Shown: piece by piece, positions 20,931-34,120 of the stretch
Numbering within the stretch: position 1 is the first letter of the stretch
How the letters are laid out: each line of letters opens with the position of its first letter
Assembly (NCBI RefSeq): GCF_051014685.1
Contig: NC_135055.1
Span: 4,774,001 to 4,838,000, forward strand
Length of the DNA: 64,000 bases
Direction of reading: 5' to 3'
Origin: Ptiloglossa arizonensis
Taxonomy: Eukaryota; Arthropoda; Insecta; Hymenoptera; Colletidae
Notes under the pieces: generated by a model
Database searches by the model: none
Told to the model about the DNA's origin: nothing
The model's input: the letters and a program-made list of their open reading frames with translations, nothing else
Program-made: the position numbers and the translations under genes

Positions 20931-21621
20931 CCGTTTCTTTTATCGTTTCTCCGTTTCTTTCTTCGTTTCTCCGTTTCTTTGTTCGTTTCTCCGTTTCTTT
21001 GTTCGTTTCTCCGTTTCTTTGTTCGTTTCTCCGTTTCTTTGTTCGTTTCTCTATTTCTTTTTTCGTTTCTCCGTTTCTTTGTTCGATTCTCCGTTTCTTT
21101 GTTCGTTTCTCTATTTCTTTGTTCGTTTCCCCGTTTCTTTGTTCGTTTCTTTGTTTCTTTGTTCGTTTCTCCGTTTCTTTCATCGTTTCTCCGTTTCTTT
21201 GTTCGTTTCTCCGTTCCTTTCTTCGTTTCTCCGTTTATTTCTTCGTTTCTCCATTTATTTCTCCGTTCCTCCGTTTCTTTCTTCGTTTCTCCGTTTCCTT
21301 GTTCCTTTCTCCGTTTCTCCGTCTCTTTCTTCGTCTGTCCGTGTCTGTGTTCGTTTCTCTGTTTGTTTCTTCGTTTCTCCATTTATTTCTCCGTTTCTCC
21401 GTTTCTTTGCTCGTTTCTCCGCTTCTTTGTTCGTTTCTCCGCTCCTTTCTTCGTTTCTCCGTTTATTTCTTCGTTTTTCCAGTTATTTCTACGTTTCTCC
21501 GTTTCTTTGTTCGTTTCTCCGTTTCTTTGTTCCTTTCTCCGTTTCTTTGTTCGTTTCTCCGTTTCTTCCTTCGTTTCTTCGTTTCTCCGTTTCTTCCTTC
21601 GTTTCTCTGTTTCTCCGTTTC

Positions 21622-21823
21622 GATTTAATGATTATAATAGTTATAATTTCTATTATTAATCATTTGAGCTATAGTTAAATTATACACTAATACTCTAAAT
21701 ACATATTTAATATATTTTTTAATCTCTTTAGCCTCCAGAAGAATTTTATTTATACCATTTACTGTATATAATAATGTACACAGAGTCGGAAATAAATCTA
21801 ATTATTTAATTATAATAATTATT
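21622..21823 (-). repeat. TIR, left end of S4
   Basis: GCTC subtype with the ATTATTAATCATT variant shared with S2 right, S8 left and S10 right. Confidence 0.8.
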
Positions 21824-22877
21824 CTTTATTCACTTATTTTACCAAAAATTTCGATTCTTCATGTATTAATCAAATGTTAAATTGATATATCTCATAGACA
21901 ATTATTACTTTCCATGTTTTAAAGCTTTAGGAAACATCTCTTTACTTTGAAGCTCGATCAAAATCAAGTGCTAGAGGCGAATCATTCATTTTTAGTGCAT
22001 AACACAAGTATATATCGCGGTGATTTTTCTATCTGAAAAAGCGATTAATTGAATTTTGGCACTTTTGGGTAAAAAATACCACTTCTACGCGTATTGTGTA
22101 AATTATAAGAATTAAACAAATGTTAAATTAATGTATCTAATGAACAATTGTAACTTTCCGTGCTTTAAAACTTTACGAAACTCGTTTTAACGTGGAGTCT
22201 CGATCAAAATCAATTTCGATAAGTTTGTTAAATAATTGCAATACATAAATAAGATGCACATTGTTCGATCAATATAGGGAACATGCGTAAATGTTAATAA
22301 CAATCGCTGAAATGAACAAACATTCACTGAAACCGTTCGCCTTCGCAGACTTCGCAATATCTTGTCATTCATTTATCATAATTATTAACAACCGTCGTTG
22401 GACCGTAGATTAAACAATTTTTGACAATGTTTCGGTATAAAAAGCCATCAATTTCTTGAAATATTTGGTTAGATCGAACAAATACGATCGAAGAAGCCGT
22501 GGGATAAAATAAATGAATATTTCTCTACATATCGGAATTATAGTTTGTATGTATGCAAATATGTTCTGAACCCGTAATTACAAATCCCTGTAACGTGGTA
22601 ATTACATGGGTTGCCATCTATTGGAGAAAGGGTTAAACTACACTTAAGGGGTGAAAACACCTGGCGGAGAAAAGCTCAAGTTTGTCGAGGAATTGTTCTA
22701 ATTTCCAAAAATAGATGGCGCGACAAGTACAATTTACCGACATTAGAGATAACTATTTCCATTTGTATGATATTCCCTACCGTGCGATAAAATAAATAAA
22801 CACCTTTGTACAAACTTTTGTATGTTTCATCTTTCGAATAAATGTAAAATTAAACCTTCCACGGTAAATTTTATTCT

Positions 22878-23384
22878 TGAATTTATTAATGTTTCTAGGA
22901 CGATTCATTTTAGTATAAAGAGTGCTATAGGTGGGAAATTTGTGTACATCATAATTATTGAGTATAAAATAGTTTTTCTTTTATTAGAGGTTAATATATT
23001 AAATAAGGATGAAGACTTAATCTTTATTATTTTAAATATGAAAATTAAAATTAAAGAAATTATTGAATATAAAATGAAATATGTTGAAAATGTATTTTTG
23101 TTAATTATTAATAAAGTATCTATAATAGATGTTTGTATAACAAATGAATATCCTATAATTATTATGATTGATTTTTTTGTTTAAGCAAATGATAGGGGCA
23201 ATAATTACATTGATTAGGCAAATAAAATAAATTTCATTATTAAATTTTAATATGAGTTCTATAATAATTCAGGTTATTAATTTTATTAAAGTTATTATAA
23301 AGAATAGATTAATTCAATTTAATGAATAAATTAAAGAAATGGATCGAACATTTAAAGAGTACATCCCAATTTTTAAGATAAGTG
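22878..23384 (-). pseudogene. nad2: NUMT: nad2 fragment in S4
   Basis: Full-span copy on the minus strand, from KIG (near 23380) to the LFILK-like end (near 22900). Private substitutions occur, such as GATTCATTTTAG near 22901 where others have GATTTATTT. The Leu-Asn-Trp codons with TGA are kept near 23320. The A-run frameshift is near 23178. Confidence 0.73.
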
Positions 23385-23392
23385 AAAAAAAA

Positions 23393-23583
23393 GTAATTAT
23401 TATAAATAAATAATTAGATTTATTTCCGACTCTGTGTAAATTATTATACATAGTAAATAGTATAAATAAAATTCTTCTGGAGGCTAAAGAGTATAAAAAA
23501 TATATTAAATAGTACTAGTGTCTAATTTAACTATAGATCAAATGATTTATAATAGATATTATAAATATTACAATCATTTAATC
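23393..23583 (-). repeat. TIR, right end of S4
   Basis: GATC subtype. A roughly 10-bp deletion (TTAAATAGTACTAGTG) has removed the TATGTATTTAG segment near 23507. Confidence 0.78.
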
Positions 23584-26500
23584 GAGACAGAGAAACGGAG
23601 AAACGGAGAAACGATTAAACGAAGGAAGAAACGGAGAATCGAAGAAAGAAACGGAGAAATGAAGAAAGAAACGAAGAAACGAAGAAAGAACCTGAGAAAC
23701 GAAGAAATAAACCGAGAAACGGAGAAAGAAACGGAGAAACGAAGAAAGAAACAGTAAAACGAACAAAGAAACGCAGAAACGAAGAATGAAACGGAGAAAC
23801 GAAGAAATAAACGGAGAAACGAAGAATGAAACGGAGAAACGAAGAAAGAAACGGAGAAACGATGAAAGAAACGGAGAAACGAAGAAAGAAACGGAGAAAC
23901 GAAGAAAGAATAGGAGAAACGGATATATTAACGGAGAAACGAAGAAAGCAACGGAGAAACGAAGAAAGCAACGGAGAAACGAAGAAACAAACGGAGAAAC
24001 GGAGAAAGAAATGGAGAAACGAAGAAATAAACGAAGAAACGAAGAATGAAACGGAGAAACAAAGAAAGAAATGGAGAAACGAACAAAGAAACGGAGAAAC
24101 GAACAAAGAAAAGGAGAAACGAACAAAGAAACGGAGAAACGTAGAAAGAAACGGAGAAACGGAGAAAGATACGAAGAAACGGAGAAAGAAACGAAGAAAG
24201 AAACGGAGAAACGAACAGAGAAACGGAGAAACGGAGAAAGAAACGAAGAAAGAAACGGAGAAACGAAGAGAGAAACGGAGAAACGAAGAAAGAAACGGAG
24301 AAACGAAGAAAGAAACGGAGATACGAAGAAAGAAACGGAGAAACGAACAAAGAAACGCAGAAACGAAGAAAGAAACGGAGAAACGAAGAAGGAAACGGAG
24401 AAACGAACAAAGAAACGGAGAAACGAACAAAGAAACGGAGAAACGGAGAAATAAATGGAGAAACGAAGAAATAAACGGAGAAACGAAGAAAGAAACGGAG
24501 AATCGGGGAAAGAAACGGAGAAACGAAGAAAGAAACGGAGAAACGAAGAAAGAAACTGAGTAACGAAGAAAGAAACGAAGAAACGAAGAAAGAAACGGAG
24601 AAACGGAGAAATAAATGGAGAAACGAAGAAATAAACGGAGAAACGAAGAAAGAAACTGAGAAACGAAGAAAGAAACGGAGAAACGAAGAAAGAAACGGAG
24701 TAACGAAGAAAGAAACGAAGATAGGAAGAAAGAAACGGAGAAACGAACAAAGAAACGGAGAAACGAAGAAAGAAGCGGAAAAACGAAGAAAGAAACGGAG
24801 AAACGAAGAAAGAAACGGAGAAACGAAGAAAGAAACTGAGAAACGAACATAGAAACGGAGAAACGAACAAAGAAACGAAGAAATAAACGGAGAAACGAAC
24901 AAAGAAACGAAGAAATAAACGGAGAAACGAACAAAGAAACCGAGATACGATGAAGGAAACGGAGAAACGAAGAAAGAAACGGGAAACGAAGAAAGAAACG
25001 GAGAAACGGAGAAAGAAACGGAGATACGAAGAATGAAACGGAGAAACGAACAAAGAAACGGAGAAACGAAGAAAGAAACAGAGATACGGGGAAATAAATG
25101 GAGAAACGAAGAAATAGACGGAGAAACGAAGAAAGAAACGGAGAAACGAAGAAAGAAACGGAGAAACGAAGAAAGAAACGGAGAAACGAAGAAAGAAACG
25201 GAGAAACGAAGAAAGAACCGGAGAAACGAAGAAAGAAACGAAGTAACGAAGAAAGAAACGAAGAAAGAAACAGAGAATCGGAGAAACAAATGGAGAAACG
25301 AAGAAATAAACCGAGAAACGAACAAAGAAACGAAGAAACGAGGAGAGAAACGGAGAAATGAGGAAAGAAACGGAGAAACGAACAAAGAAACGGAGAAACG
25401 AACAAAGAAACGGAGAAACGAAGAAAGTAACGGAGAAACGATGAAAGAAACGGAGAAACGAAGAAAGAAACGGAGAAACGAAGAAACGATGAAAGAAACG
25501 GAGAAACGAAGAAAGAAACGGAAAAACGAAGAAAGAAACGGAGAAACGAAGAAAGAAACGGAGTAACGAAGAAAGAAACGAAGAAACGAAGAAAGAAACG
25601 GAGAATCGGAGAAATAAATGGAGAAACGAAGAAATAAACCGAGAAACGGAGAAAGAAACGGAGAAACGAACAAAGAAACGGAGAAACGAAGAAAGAAACG
25701 GAGAATTGAACAAAGAAACGGAGAATCGAACAAAGAAATGGAGAAACGAAGAAAGAAACGGAGAAACGGAGAAATATACAGAGAAACGAAGAAGTAAACG
25801 GAGAAACGAAAAAAGAAACGGAGAAACGAAGAAGGAAACGGAGAAACGAAGAAAGAAACGGAGTAACGAAGAAAGAAACGAAGAAACGAAGAAAGAAACG
25901 GAGAATCGGAGAAATAAATGGAGAAACTAAGAAATAAACCGAGAAACGGAGAAAGAAACGGAGAAACGAACAAAGAAACGGAGAAACGAAGAATGAAACC
26001 AAGAATGAAACGGACAATTGAACAAAGAAACGGAGAAACGAACAAAGAAACGGAGAAACGAAGAAAGAAACCGAGAAACGGAGAAATTTATAGAGATACG
26101 AAGAACTAAACGGAGAAACGAAGAAAGAAACGGAGAAACGAAGAAGGAAACGGAGAAACGAAGAAAGAAACGGAGAAACGGAGAAATGAATGCAGAAACG
26201 AAGAAAGAAACGGAGAAACGAAGAAAGAAACGGAGAAACGAACAAAGTAACGGAGAAACGTTTCTCCGTTTATCGGTTTCCCCGTTTCTCCGTTTCTCGG
26301 TTTCTCCGTTTCTCGGTTTCTCGGTTTCTCCGATCCACGGTTTCTCCGTTTCTCGGTTTCTCCGTTTCTCGGTTTCTCCGTTTCTCGGTTTCTCCGTTTC
26401 TCGTTTTCTCCGTTTCTCGGTTTCTCCGTTTCTCCGTTTCTCGGTTTCTCCGTTTCTCCGTTTCTCCGCTGCTCGGTTTCTCCGTTTCACGGTTTCTCCG

Positions 26501-27270
26501 TTTCCCCGTTTCTCGGTTTCTCCGTTTCTCCGTTTCTCTGCTTCTCGGTTTATCCGTTTCTCTGTTTCTCCGTTTCACCGTTTTTTGTTCGTTTCTCCAT
26601 TTATTTCTCCGATTCTCCGTTTCTCTGTTTCTCCGTTTCACCGTTTTTTGTTCGTTTCTCCATTTATTTCTCCGATTCTCCGTTTCTTTCTTCGTTTCTC
26701 CGTTTCATTCTTCGTTTCTTCGTTTCTTTCTTTGTTTCTCCGTTTCTTTCATCGTTTCTCCGTTTCTTTCTTCGTTCCTCCGTTTCTTTCTCCGATTCTC
26801 CGTTTATTTCTTCGTTTCTCCATTTATTTCTCCGTTTCTCCGTTTTATTGTTCGTTTCTCCATTTATTTTTCCGTGTCTTCGTATCTTTGTTCGTTTCTC
26901 CGTTTCTTTGTTCGTTTCTGCGTTTCTTTCTCCGTTTCTCCGTTTCTTTGCTCGTTTCTCCGCTCCTTTGTTCGTTTCTCCGTTCCTTTGTTCGTTTCTC
27001 CGTTTCTTTGTTCGTTTCGCCGTGTCTTTGTTCGTTTCTCCGTTTCTTTGTTCGTTTCTCCGTTTCTTTGTTCGTTTCTCCGTTTCTTTGTTCGTTTCTC
27101 CGTTTCTTTGTTCGTTTCTCCGTTTCTTTGTTCGTTTCTCCGTTTCTTTGTTCGTTTCTCCGTTTCTTTGTTCGTTTCTCCGTTTCTTCCTTCGTGTCTT
27201 CGTTTCTCCGTTTCTCCGTTTCATTCTTCGTTTCTCCGTTTCTTCCTTCGTTTCTCTGTTTCTCCGTTTC
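23584..27270. repeat. Satellite array A5
   Basis: The purine arm is 23584-26259 and the pyrimidine arm 26260-27270. The array begins GAGACAGAGAAACGG, a diverged edge. The 8-mer block lies right of the axis (26260-26580), and within it CACCGTTTTTTGTTCG is duplicated (near 26576 and 26639). A long, very regular run of TTTCTCCGTTTCTTTGTTCG units (about 27015-27180) is the most homogeneous stretch in the window, suggesting recent homogenisation. Confidence 0.95.
26251..26268. repeat. Palindromic axis of A5
   Basis: CGGAGAAACGTTTCTCCG, axis between 26259 and 26260, preceded by GAACAAAGTAA. Confidence 0.92.
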
Positions 27271-27471
27271 GATTAAATGATTATAATAGTTATAATTTCT
27301 ATTATAAATCATTTGAGCTATAGTTAAATTATACACAAATACTCTAAATACATATTTAATGTATTTTTTAATCTCTTTAGCCTCCAGAAGAATTTTATTT
27401 ATACTATTTACTGTATATAATAATTTACACAGAATCGGAAATAAATCTAATTATTTATTTATAATAATTAT
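27271..27471 (-). repeat. TIR, left end of S5
   Basis: GCTC subtype with ACAAATAC and TTTAATGTATTTTTT, as in S3 left. A 38-bp imperfect hairpin lies at 27275-27313. Confidence 0.82.
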
Positions 27472-28819
27472 TTTTTATTCACTTATTTTACCAAAAATTT
27501 CCATTCTTCGTGTATTAATCAAATGTTAAATTGATATATCTCATAGACAATTATTACTTTCCATGTTTTAAAACTTTAAACATCTCTTTACTTTGAAGTT
27601 CGATCAAAATCAATTGTTACAGGCGAATCAATCATTTTTAATTCATAAATAAGATGCACATTGTTCGATCAATATAGGGAACATGCGTAAATGTTAATAA
27701 CAATCGCTGAAATGAACAAACATTCACCGAAACCATTCGCCCACGAAGATTTCGCAATATCATGATGTTTGTTTATCATAATTATTAACAACCGTCGTAG
27801 GATCATACATCAGACAATTATTACCAATGTCCTATTATAAATAATGGCTTAAAATATCATTTCGTTGAAATATTCCTTGTTCGGGAAGGAATTTTTCCTT
27901 CAGATCCAACTGACATTCTCAAGGCTACACGTATCGATTATCGATTCACAAGTATACTTCGCGGTGATTTTTCTATCTGAAAAAGCGATTAATTGAATTT
28001 TGGCACCTTTGTGTAAAAAATACCACTTCTACGCGTATTGTGTAAATTATAAGAATTAAACAAATGTTAAATTAATGTATCTAATGAACAATTGTAACTT
28101 TCCGTGCTTTAAAACTTTACGAAACACGTTTTAAAGTGGAGTCTCGATCAAAATCAATTTCGATAAGTTTCTTAATTAATTGCAATACATAAATAAGATG
28201 CACATTGTTCGATCAATATATGGAACATGCGTAAATGTTAATAACAATCGCTGAAATGGACAAACATTCACTGAAACCGTTCGCCTTCGCAGACTTCGCA
28301 ATATCTTGACATTTATTTATCATAATTATTAACAACCATCGTTGGAACGTACATTAAACAATTTTTGACAATGTGTCGGTATAAAAAGCCATCAATTTCT
28401 TGAAATATTTGGTTAGATCGAACAAATACGATCGAAGAAGCCGTGGGATAAAATAAATGAATATTTCTCTACATATCGGAATTATAGTTTGTATGTATGC
28501 AAATATATTCTGAACCCGCAATTACAAATCCCTGTAACGTGGTAATTACATGGGTTGCCATCTCTTGGATAAAGGCTTAAACTACACTTAATGGGTGAAA
28601 ACACCTGGTGGAGAAACGCTCAAGTTTGTCGAGGAATTGTTCTAATTTCCACAACTAGATGGCGCGACAAGTACAATTTACCGACATTAAGGATAAGTAT
28701 ATCCATTTGTATGATATTCCCTACCGTGCGATAAAATAAATAAATACTTTTGTACAAACTTTTGTATGTTTCATCTTTCGAATAAATGTAAAATTAAACC
28801 TTCCACGGTAAATTTTATT

Positions 28820-29330
28820 CTTGAATTTATTAATGTTTCTAGGACGATTTATTTCTGTATAAAGAGTGCTATAGGTGGGAAATTTGTGTACATAATAATC
28901 ATTCAGTATAAATTAATATTTCTTTTATAAGAGATTAATATATTAAATAAGGAGGAAGAGTTAATATTTATTATCTAAAAATATAAAAATTAAAATTAAA
29001 GAAATTATTGAATATAAAATGAAATATGTTAAAAATATATCTTTGTTAATTATTAATAAAGTATCTATAATAGATGTTTGTATAACAAATGAATATCCTA
29101 TAATTATTATGATTGATTTTTTTGTTTAAGCAAATGATAGGGGCAATAATTACATTAATTAGGCAAATAAAATAAATTTCATTATTAAATTTTAATATGA
29201 ATTCTACAATAATTATAGGAATTAATTTTATTAAAGTTATTATAAAGAATAGATTAATTCAATTTAATGAATAAATTAAAGAAATGAATCGAACATTTAA
29301 AGAGTACATCCCCATCTTTAAGATAAGTGA
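28820..29330 (-). pseudogene. nad2: NUMT: nad2 fragment in S5
   Basis: Full-span minus-strand copy. It shares with S2 the changes CCCATCTTTAAGATAAG and ATATTTCTTTTATAAGAGATTAA, confirming that the two are inverted duplicates. The region near 28975 (TTATCTAAAAATATAA) has an added frame disruption relative to S1. Confidence 0.73.
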
Positions 29331-29339
29331 AAAAAAAAC

Positions 29340-29538
29340 AATTATTATAAATAAATGATTAGATTTATTTCCGATTCTGTGTAAATTATTATATATAGTA
29401 AATAGTATAAATAACATTCTTCTGGAGGCTAAAGAGATTAAAAAATATATTAAATATGTATTTAGAGTATAAGTGTCTAATTTAACTATAGATCGAATGA
29501 CTTATAATAGAAATTATAAATATCATAATCATTTAATC
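29340..29538 (-). repeat. TIR, right end of S5
   Basis: GATC subtype with GATCGAATGACTTATAAT, paired with S2 left. Confidence 0.8.
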
Positions 29539-32059
29539 GAAACGAAGAAACGGAGAAACGGAGAAACGATGAAACGAAGGAAGAAACGGAGAAACGAAGA
29601 AAGAAACGGATAAGTGAAGAAAGAATCGAAGAAACGAAGAAAGAAACGGAGAAACGAAGAAAAAACCGAGAAACGGAGAAAGAAACGGAGAAACGAAGAA
29701 AGAAACAGAGAAATGAAAAAAGAAACGAAGAAAGAAACGGAGAAACGAACAAAGAAACGAAGAAATAAACGGTCAGACGAACAAAGAAACGGAGAAACGA
29801 ACAAAGAAACGAAGAAATAAACCGAGAAACGGAGAAAGAAACGGAGAAGCGAACAAAGAAACGGAGAAACGAACAAAGAAACGGAGAAACGACCAAAGAA
29901 ACGGAGAAACGAACATAGAAACGGAGAGACGAACAAAGAAACAGAGAAACGAAGAAAGAAACGGAGTAATGAAGAAAGAAACGAAGAAACGAAGAAAGAA
30001 ATGGAGAAACGAACAAAGAAACGGAGAAACGAAGGAAGAAACGGAGAATCGAAGAAAGAAACGGAGAAACGAAGAAAGAAACGGAGAAGTGAAGAAAGAA
30101 ACGGAGAAACGGAGAAAGAAATGGAGAAACGAAGAAAGCAACGGAGAAACGAAGAAAGAAACGGAGAAACGAAGAAAGAAACTGAGAAACGAAGAAAGAA
30201 ACGGAGAATCGGAGAAAAAAATGGAGAAACGAAGAAATAAACGGAGAAACGAAGAAAGGAACGGAGAAACGAAGAAAGAAACGGAGAAACGAAGAAAGAA
30301 ACGGAGTAACGAAGAAAGAAACGAAGAAACGAAGAAAGAAACGGAGAATCGGAATAATAAATGGAGAAACGAAGAAATAAACCGAGAAACGGAGAAAGAA
30401 ACGGAGAAGCGAACAAAGAAACGGAGAGACGAACAAAGAAACGGAGAAACGAACAAAGAAACGGACAAACGAACAAAGAAACGGAGAAACGAAGAAAGAA
30501 ACGGAGTAATGAAGAAATAAACCGAGAAACGGAGAAAGAAACGGAGAAGCGAACAAAGAAACGGAGAAACGAACATAGAAACGGAGAGACGAACAAAGAA
30601 AAGGAGAAACGAAGAAAGAAACGGAGTAATGAAGAAAGAAACGAAGAAACGAAGAAAGAAATGGAGAAACGAACAAAGAAACGGAGAAACGAAGGAAGAA
30701 ACGGAGAAACGAAGGAAGAAACGGACAAACGAACAAAGAAACGGAGAAACGAAGAAAGAAACGGAGTAATGAAGAAAGAAACGGAGAAACGAAGAAAGAA
30801 ACGGAGAAACGGAGAAATAAATGGAGAAACGAAGAAATAAACGGAGAAACGAACAAAGAAACGAAGAAACGAAGAAAGAAACGGACACACGAAGAAATAA
30901 ACGGAGAAACGAAGAAAGAAACGGAGAAACGAAGAAAGAAACGGAGAAACGGAGAAATAAATGGAGAAACGAAGAAAGTACCGGAGTAACGAAGAAAGAA
31001 ACGAAGAAACGAAGAAAGAAACGGAGAATCGGAAAAATAAATGGAGAAACGAAGAAAGAAACGGAGAATCGGAAAAATAAATGGAGAAACGAAGCAAAAA
31101 ACCGAGAAACGGAGAAAAAAACGGAGAAACGAACAAAGAAACGGAGAAACGAAGAAAGAAACGGAGAAACGGAGAAATAAATGGAGAAACGATGAATGAA
31201 ACGGAGAAACGAAGAAAGAAACCGAGAAACGGGGAAAGAAACGGAGAAACGAACAAAGAAACGGAGAAATGAACAAAGTAACGGAGAAACGTTTCTCCGT
31301 TTCTCCGTTTCTCGGTTTCTCCGTTTCTCCGTTTCTGCGCTTCTCTGTTTCTCCGTTTCACGGTTTCTCCGTTTCTCCGTTTCTCGGTTTCTCCGTTTCT
31401 CGGTTTCTCCGTTTCTCGATTTCTCTGTTTCTCCGTTTCTCCGTTTCTCGGTTTCTCCGTTTCTTTGTTCGTTTCTCCATTTATTTTTCCGTTTCTCCGT
31501 TTCTTTGCTCGTTTCTCCGCTTCTTTGTTCGTTTCTCCGCTCACTTCTTCGTTTCTCCGTCTATTTCTTCGTTTCTCCGTTTTATTCTTTGTTTCTGCGT
31601 TTCTTTGTTCGTTTCTCCATTTCTTTGTGCGTTTCTCCGTTTCTTTCTTCGTTTCTCCGTTTCTTTCTTCGTTTCTTCGTTTCTTTCTTCGTTTCTCCGT
31701 TTCTTTCTTCGTTTCTCCGTTTCTTTCTTCGTTTCTTCGTTTCTTTCTTCGTTTCTCCCTTTCTTTCTTCGTTTCTCCGTTTGTTTCTTCGTTTCTCCAT
31801 TTATTTCTCCGTTTTTCCGTTTCTTTCTTCGTTTCTCCGTTTCTTTCTTCGTTTCTCCGTTTATTTCTTCGTTTCTCCATTTATTTCTTCGTTTCTCCAT
31901 TTATTTCTTCGTTTCACCGTTTCTTTCTTCGTTTCCCCGTTTCTTTGTTCGTTTCTCCTTATCTTTGTTCGTTTTTCCGTTTCTTCCTTCGTTTCTTCAT
32001 TTCTCCGTTTCTCCGTTTCTCCGTTTCTCCGTTTCTTCGTTTCTCCGTTTCTCCGTTTC
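29539..32059. repeat. Satellite array A6
   Basis: The purine arm is 29539-31290 and the pyrimidine arm 31291-32059. An 8-mer block lies right of the axis (31291-31460). It is an inverted copy of A2: the module at 31541-31900 matches 4198-4557 and the module at 30001-30240 matches 6190-6429, but there is only one copy of the 588-bp unit. Confidence 0.95.
31281..31300. repeat. Palindromic axis of A6
   Basis: A perfect 20-bp palindrome, ACGGAGAAACGTTTCTCCGT, with its axis between 31290 and 31291, preceded by GAACAAAGTA. Confidence 0.92.
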
Positions 32060-32261
32060 GATTAAATGATTTTAATAGCTATAATTTCTATTATAAATCA
32101 TTTGAGCTATAGTTAAATTATACACTAATACTCTAAATACATATTTAATATATTTTTTAATCTCTTTAGCCTCCAGAAGAATTTTATTTATACTATTTAC
32201 TGTATATAATAATTTACACAGAATCGGAAATAAATCTAATTATTTAATTAGAATAATTATT
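32060..32261 (-). repeat. TIR, left end of S6
   Basis: GCTC subtype with GATTTTAATAGC, pairing with S1 right. Confidence 0.82.
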
Positions 32262-33610
32262 CTTTATTCACTTATTTTACCAAAAATTTCAATTCTTCAT
32301 GTATTAATCAAATGTTAAATTGATATATCTCATAGACAATTATTACTTTCCATGTTTTAAAACTTTAAGAAACATCTCTTTACTTTGAAGCTCGATCAAA
32401 ATCAAGTGCTAGAGGCGAATCAATCATTTTTAATGCATAAATAAGATGCACATTGTTCGATCAATATAGGGCACATGCGTAAATGTTAATAACAATCGCT
32501 GAAATGAACAAACATTCACCGAAACCATTCGCCCACTAAGATTTCGCAATATCATGATGTTTGTTTATCATAATTATTAACAACCGTCGTAGGATCATAC
32601 ATTAGACAATTATTAACAATGTCCTAGTATAAATAATGGCTTAAAATATCATTTGGTTGAAATATTCCTTGTTCGGGAAGGAATTTTTCCTTGAGATCCA
32701 ACTGACATTCTCAAGGCTACACGTATCGATTATCGATTCACAAGTATTTATCGCGGTGATTTTTCTATCTAAAAAAGCGGTTAATTGAATTTTGGCACTT
32801 CTGTTGAAAAAATACCACTTCTACGCTTATTGTGTAAATTATAAGAATTAAACAAATGTTAAATTAATGTATCTAATGAAGAATTGTAACTTTCCGTGCT
32901 TTAAAACTTTACGAAACACGTTTTAACGTGGAGTCTCGATCAAAATCAATTTCGATAAGTTTCTTAATTAATTGAAATACATAAATAAGGTGCACATTGT
33001 TCGATCAATATAGGGAACATGCGTAAATGTTAATATAATCGATGAAATGAACAAACATTCACTGAAACCGTTCGCCTTCGCAGACTTCGCAATATCTTGA
33101 CATTTATTTATCATAATTATTGACAACTGTCGTTGGACCGTGGATTAATCAATTTTTGACAATGCTTCGGTATAAAAAGCCATCAATTTCTTGAAATATT
33201 TGGTTAGATCGAACAAATACGATCGAAGAAGCCGTAGGATAAAATAAATGGATATTTCTCTACATATCGGAATGATAGTTTGTATGTATGCAAATATATT
33301 CTGAACTCGCAATTACAAATCCCTGTAACGTGGTAATTACATGGGTTGCCATCTATTGGAGAAAGGGTTAAACTACACTTAAGGGGTGAAAACACCTGGC
33401 GGAGAAACGCTCAAGTTTGTCGAGGAATTGTTCTTGTTTCCACAAATAGATGGTGCCGCTAGTACAATTTACCGACATTAGAGATAAGTATTTCCATTTG
33501 TATGATATTCCCTACCGTGCGATGAAATAAATAAATAGTTTTGTACAAACTTTTGTATGTTTCATCTTTCGAATGAATGTAAAATTAAACCTTCCACGGT
33601 AAATTTTATT

Positions 33611-34120
33611 CTTGAATTTATTAATGTTTCTAGGACGATCTATTTCAGTATAAAGAGTGCTATACGTGGCAAATTTGTGTACATAATAATTATTGAGTAT
33701 AAAATTATTTTTCTTCTATTAGAGGTTAATATATTAAATAAGGAAGAAGAGTTAATCTTTATTATTTTAAATATAAAAATTAAAATTAAAGAAATTATTG
33801 AATATAAAATGAAATATGTTAAAAATGTATTTTTGTTAATTATTAATAAAATAACTATTATAGATGTTTGGATAACAGATGAATATCCTATAATTATTTT
33901 GATTGATTTTTTTGTTTAAGCAAATGATATGAGCAATAATTACATTAATTAGCCAAATAAAATAAATTTCATTAGTAAATTTTAATATGAGTTCTATAAT
34001 AATTATAGGGATTAACTTTATTAAAGTTATTATAAAGAATAGATTAATTCAATATAATGAAAAAATTAAAGAAATGAATGGAACATTTAAAGAGTACATC
34101 CCAATTTTTAAGATAAGTGA
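33611..34120 (-). pseudogene. nad2: NUMT: nad2 fragment in S6
   Basis: Minus-strand copy. It shares with S1 the change near 33932 (ATGAGCAATAA, where others have AGGGGCAATAA) and the LYW version of the LNW motif. It differs at the post-LFILK region only by single bases. The A-run frameshift is near 33913. Confidence 0.74.

Larger units (their letters stand above)
15051..21621. repeat. Satellite array A4 (largest)
   Basis: The purine arm is 15051-20058 (5.0 kb) and the pyrimidine arm 20059-21621. The left edge starts in 20-mers directly after the truncated NUMT, without the usual 8-mer edge. An 8-mer block lies right of the axis (20059-20425). It contains a 1,060-bp tandem duplication, and 17281 to about 20930 is an inverted copy of A9. 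Confidence 0.95.
21622..23583 (-). repeat. Spacer S4 (reverse, 1.96-kb deletion form)
   Basis: Inverted relative to S2 and carrying the same internal deletion joint near 22003 (TTTAGTGCATAACACAAG). The NUMT and both TIRs are present. ATAGATGGCGCGAC occurs at 22711-22724. Short open frames here are accidental. Confidence 0.87.
27271..29538 (-). repeat. Spacer S5 (reverse, full length)
   Basis: Full 2.27-kb form in reverse orientation, with both internal direct repeats intact. The left half is close to S3; the right half from about 27955 is the inverted partner of S2. Confidence 0.88.
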
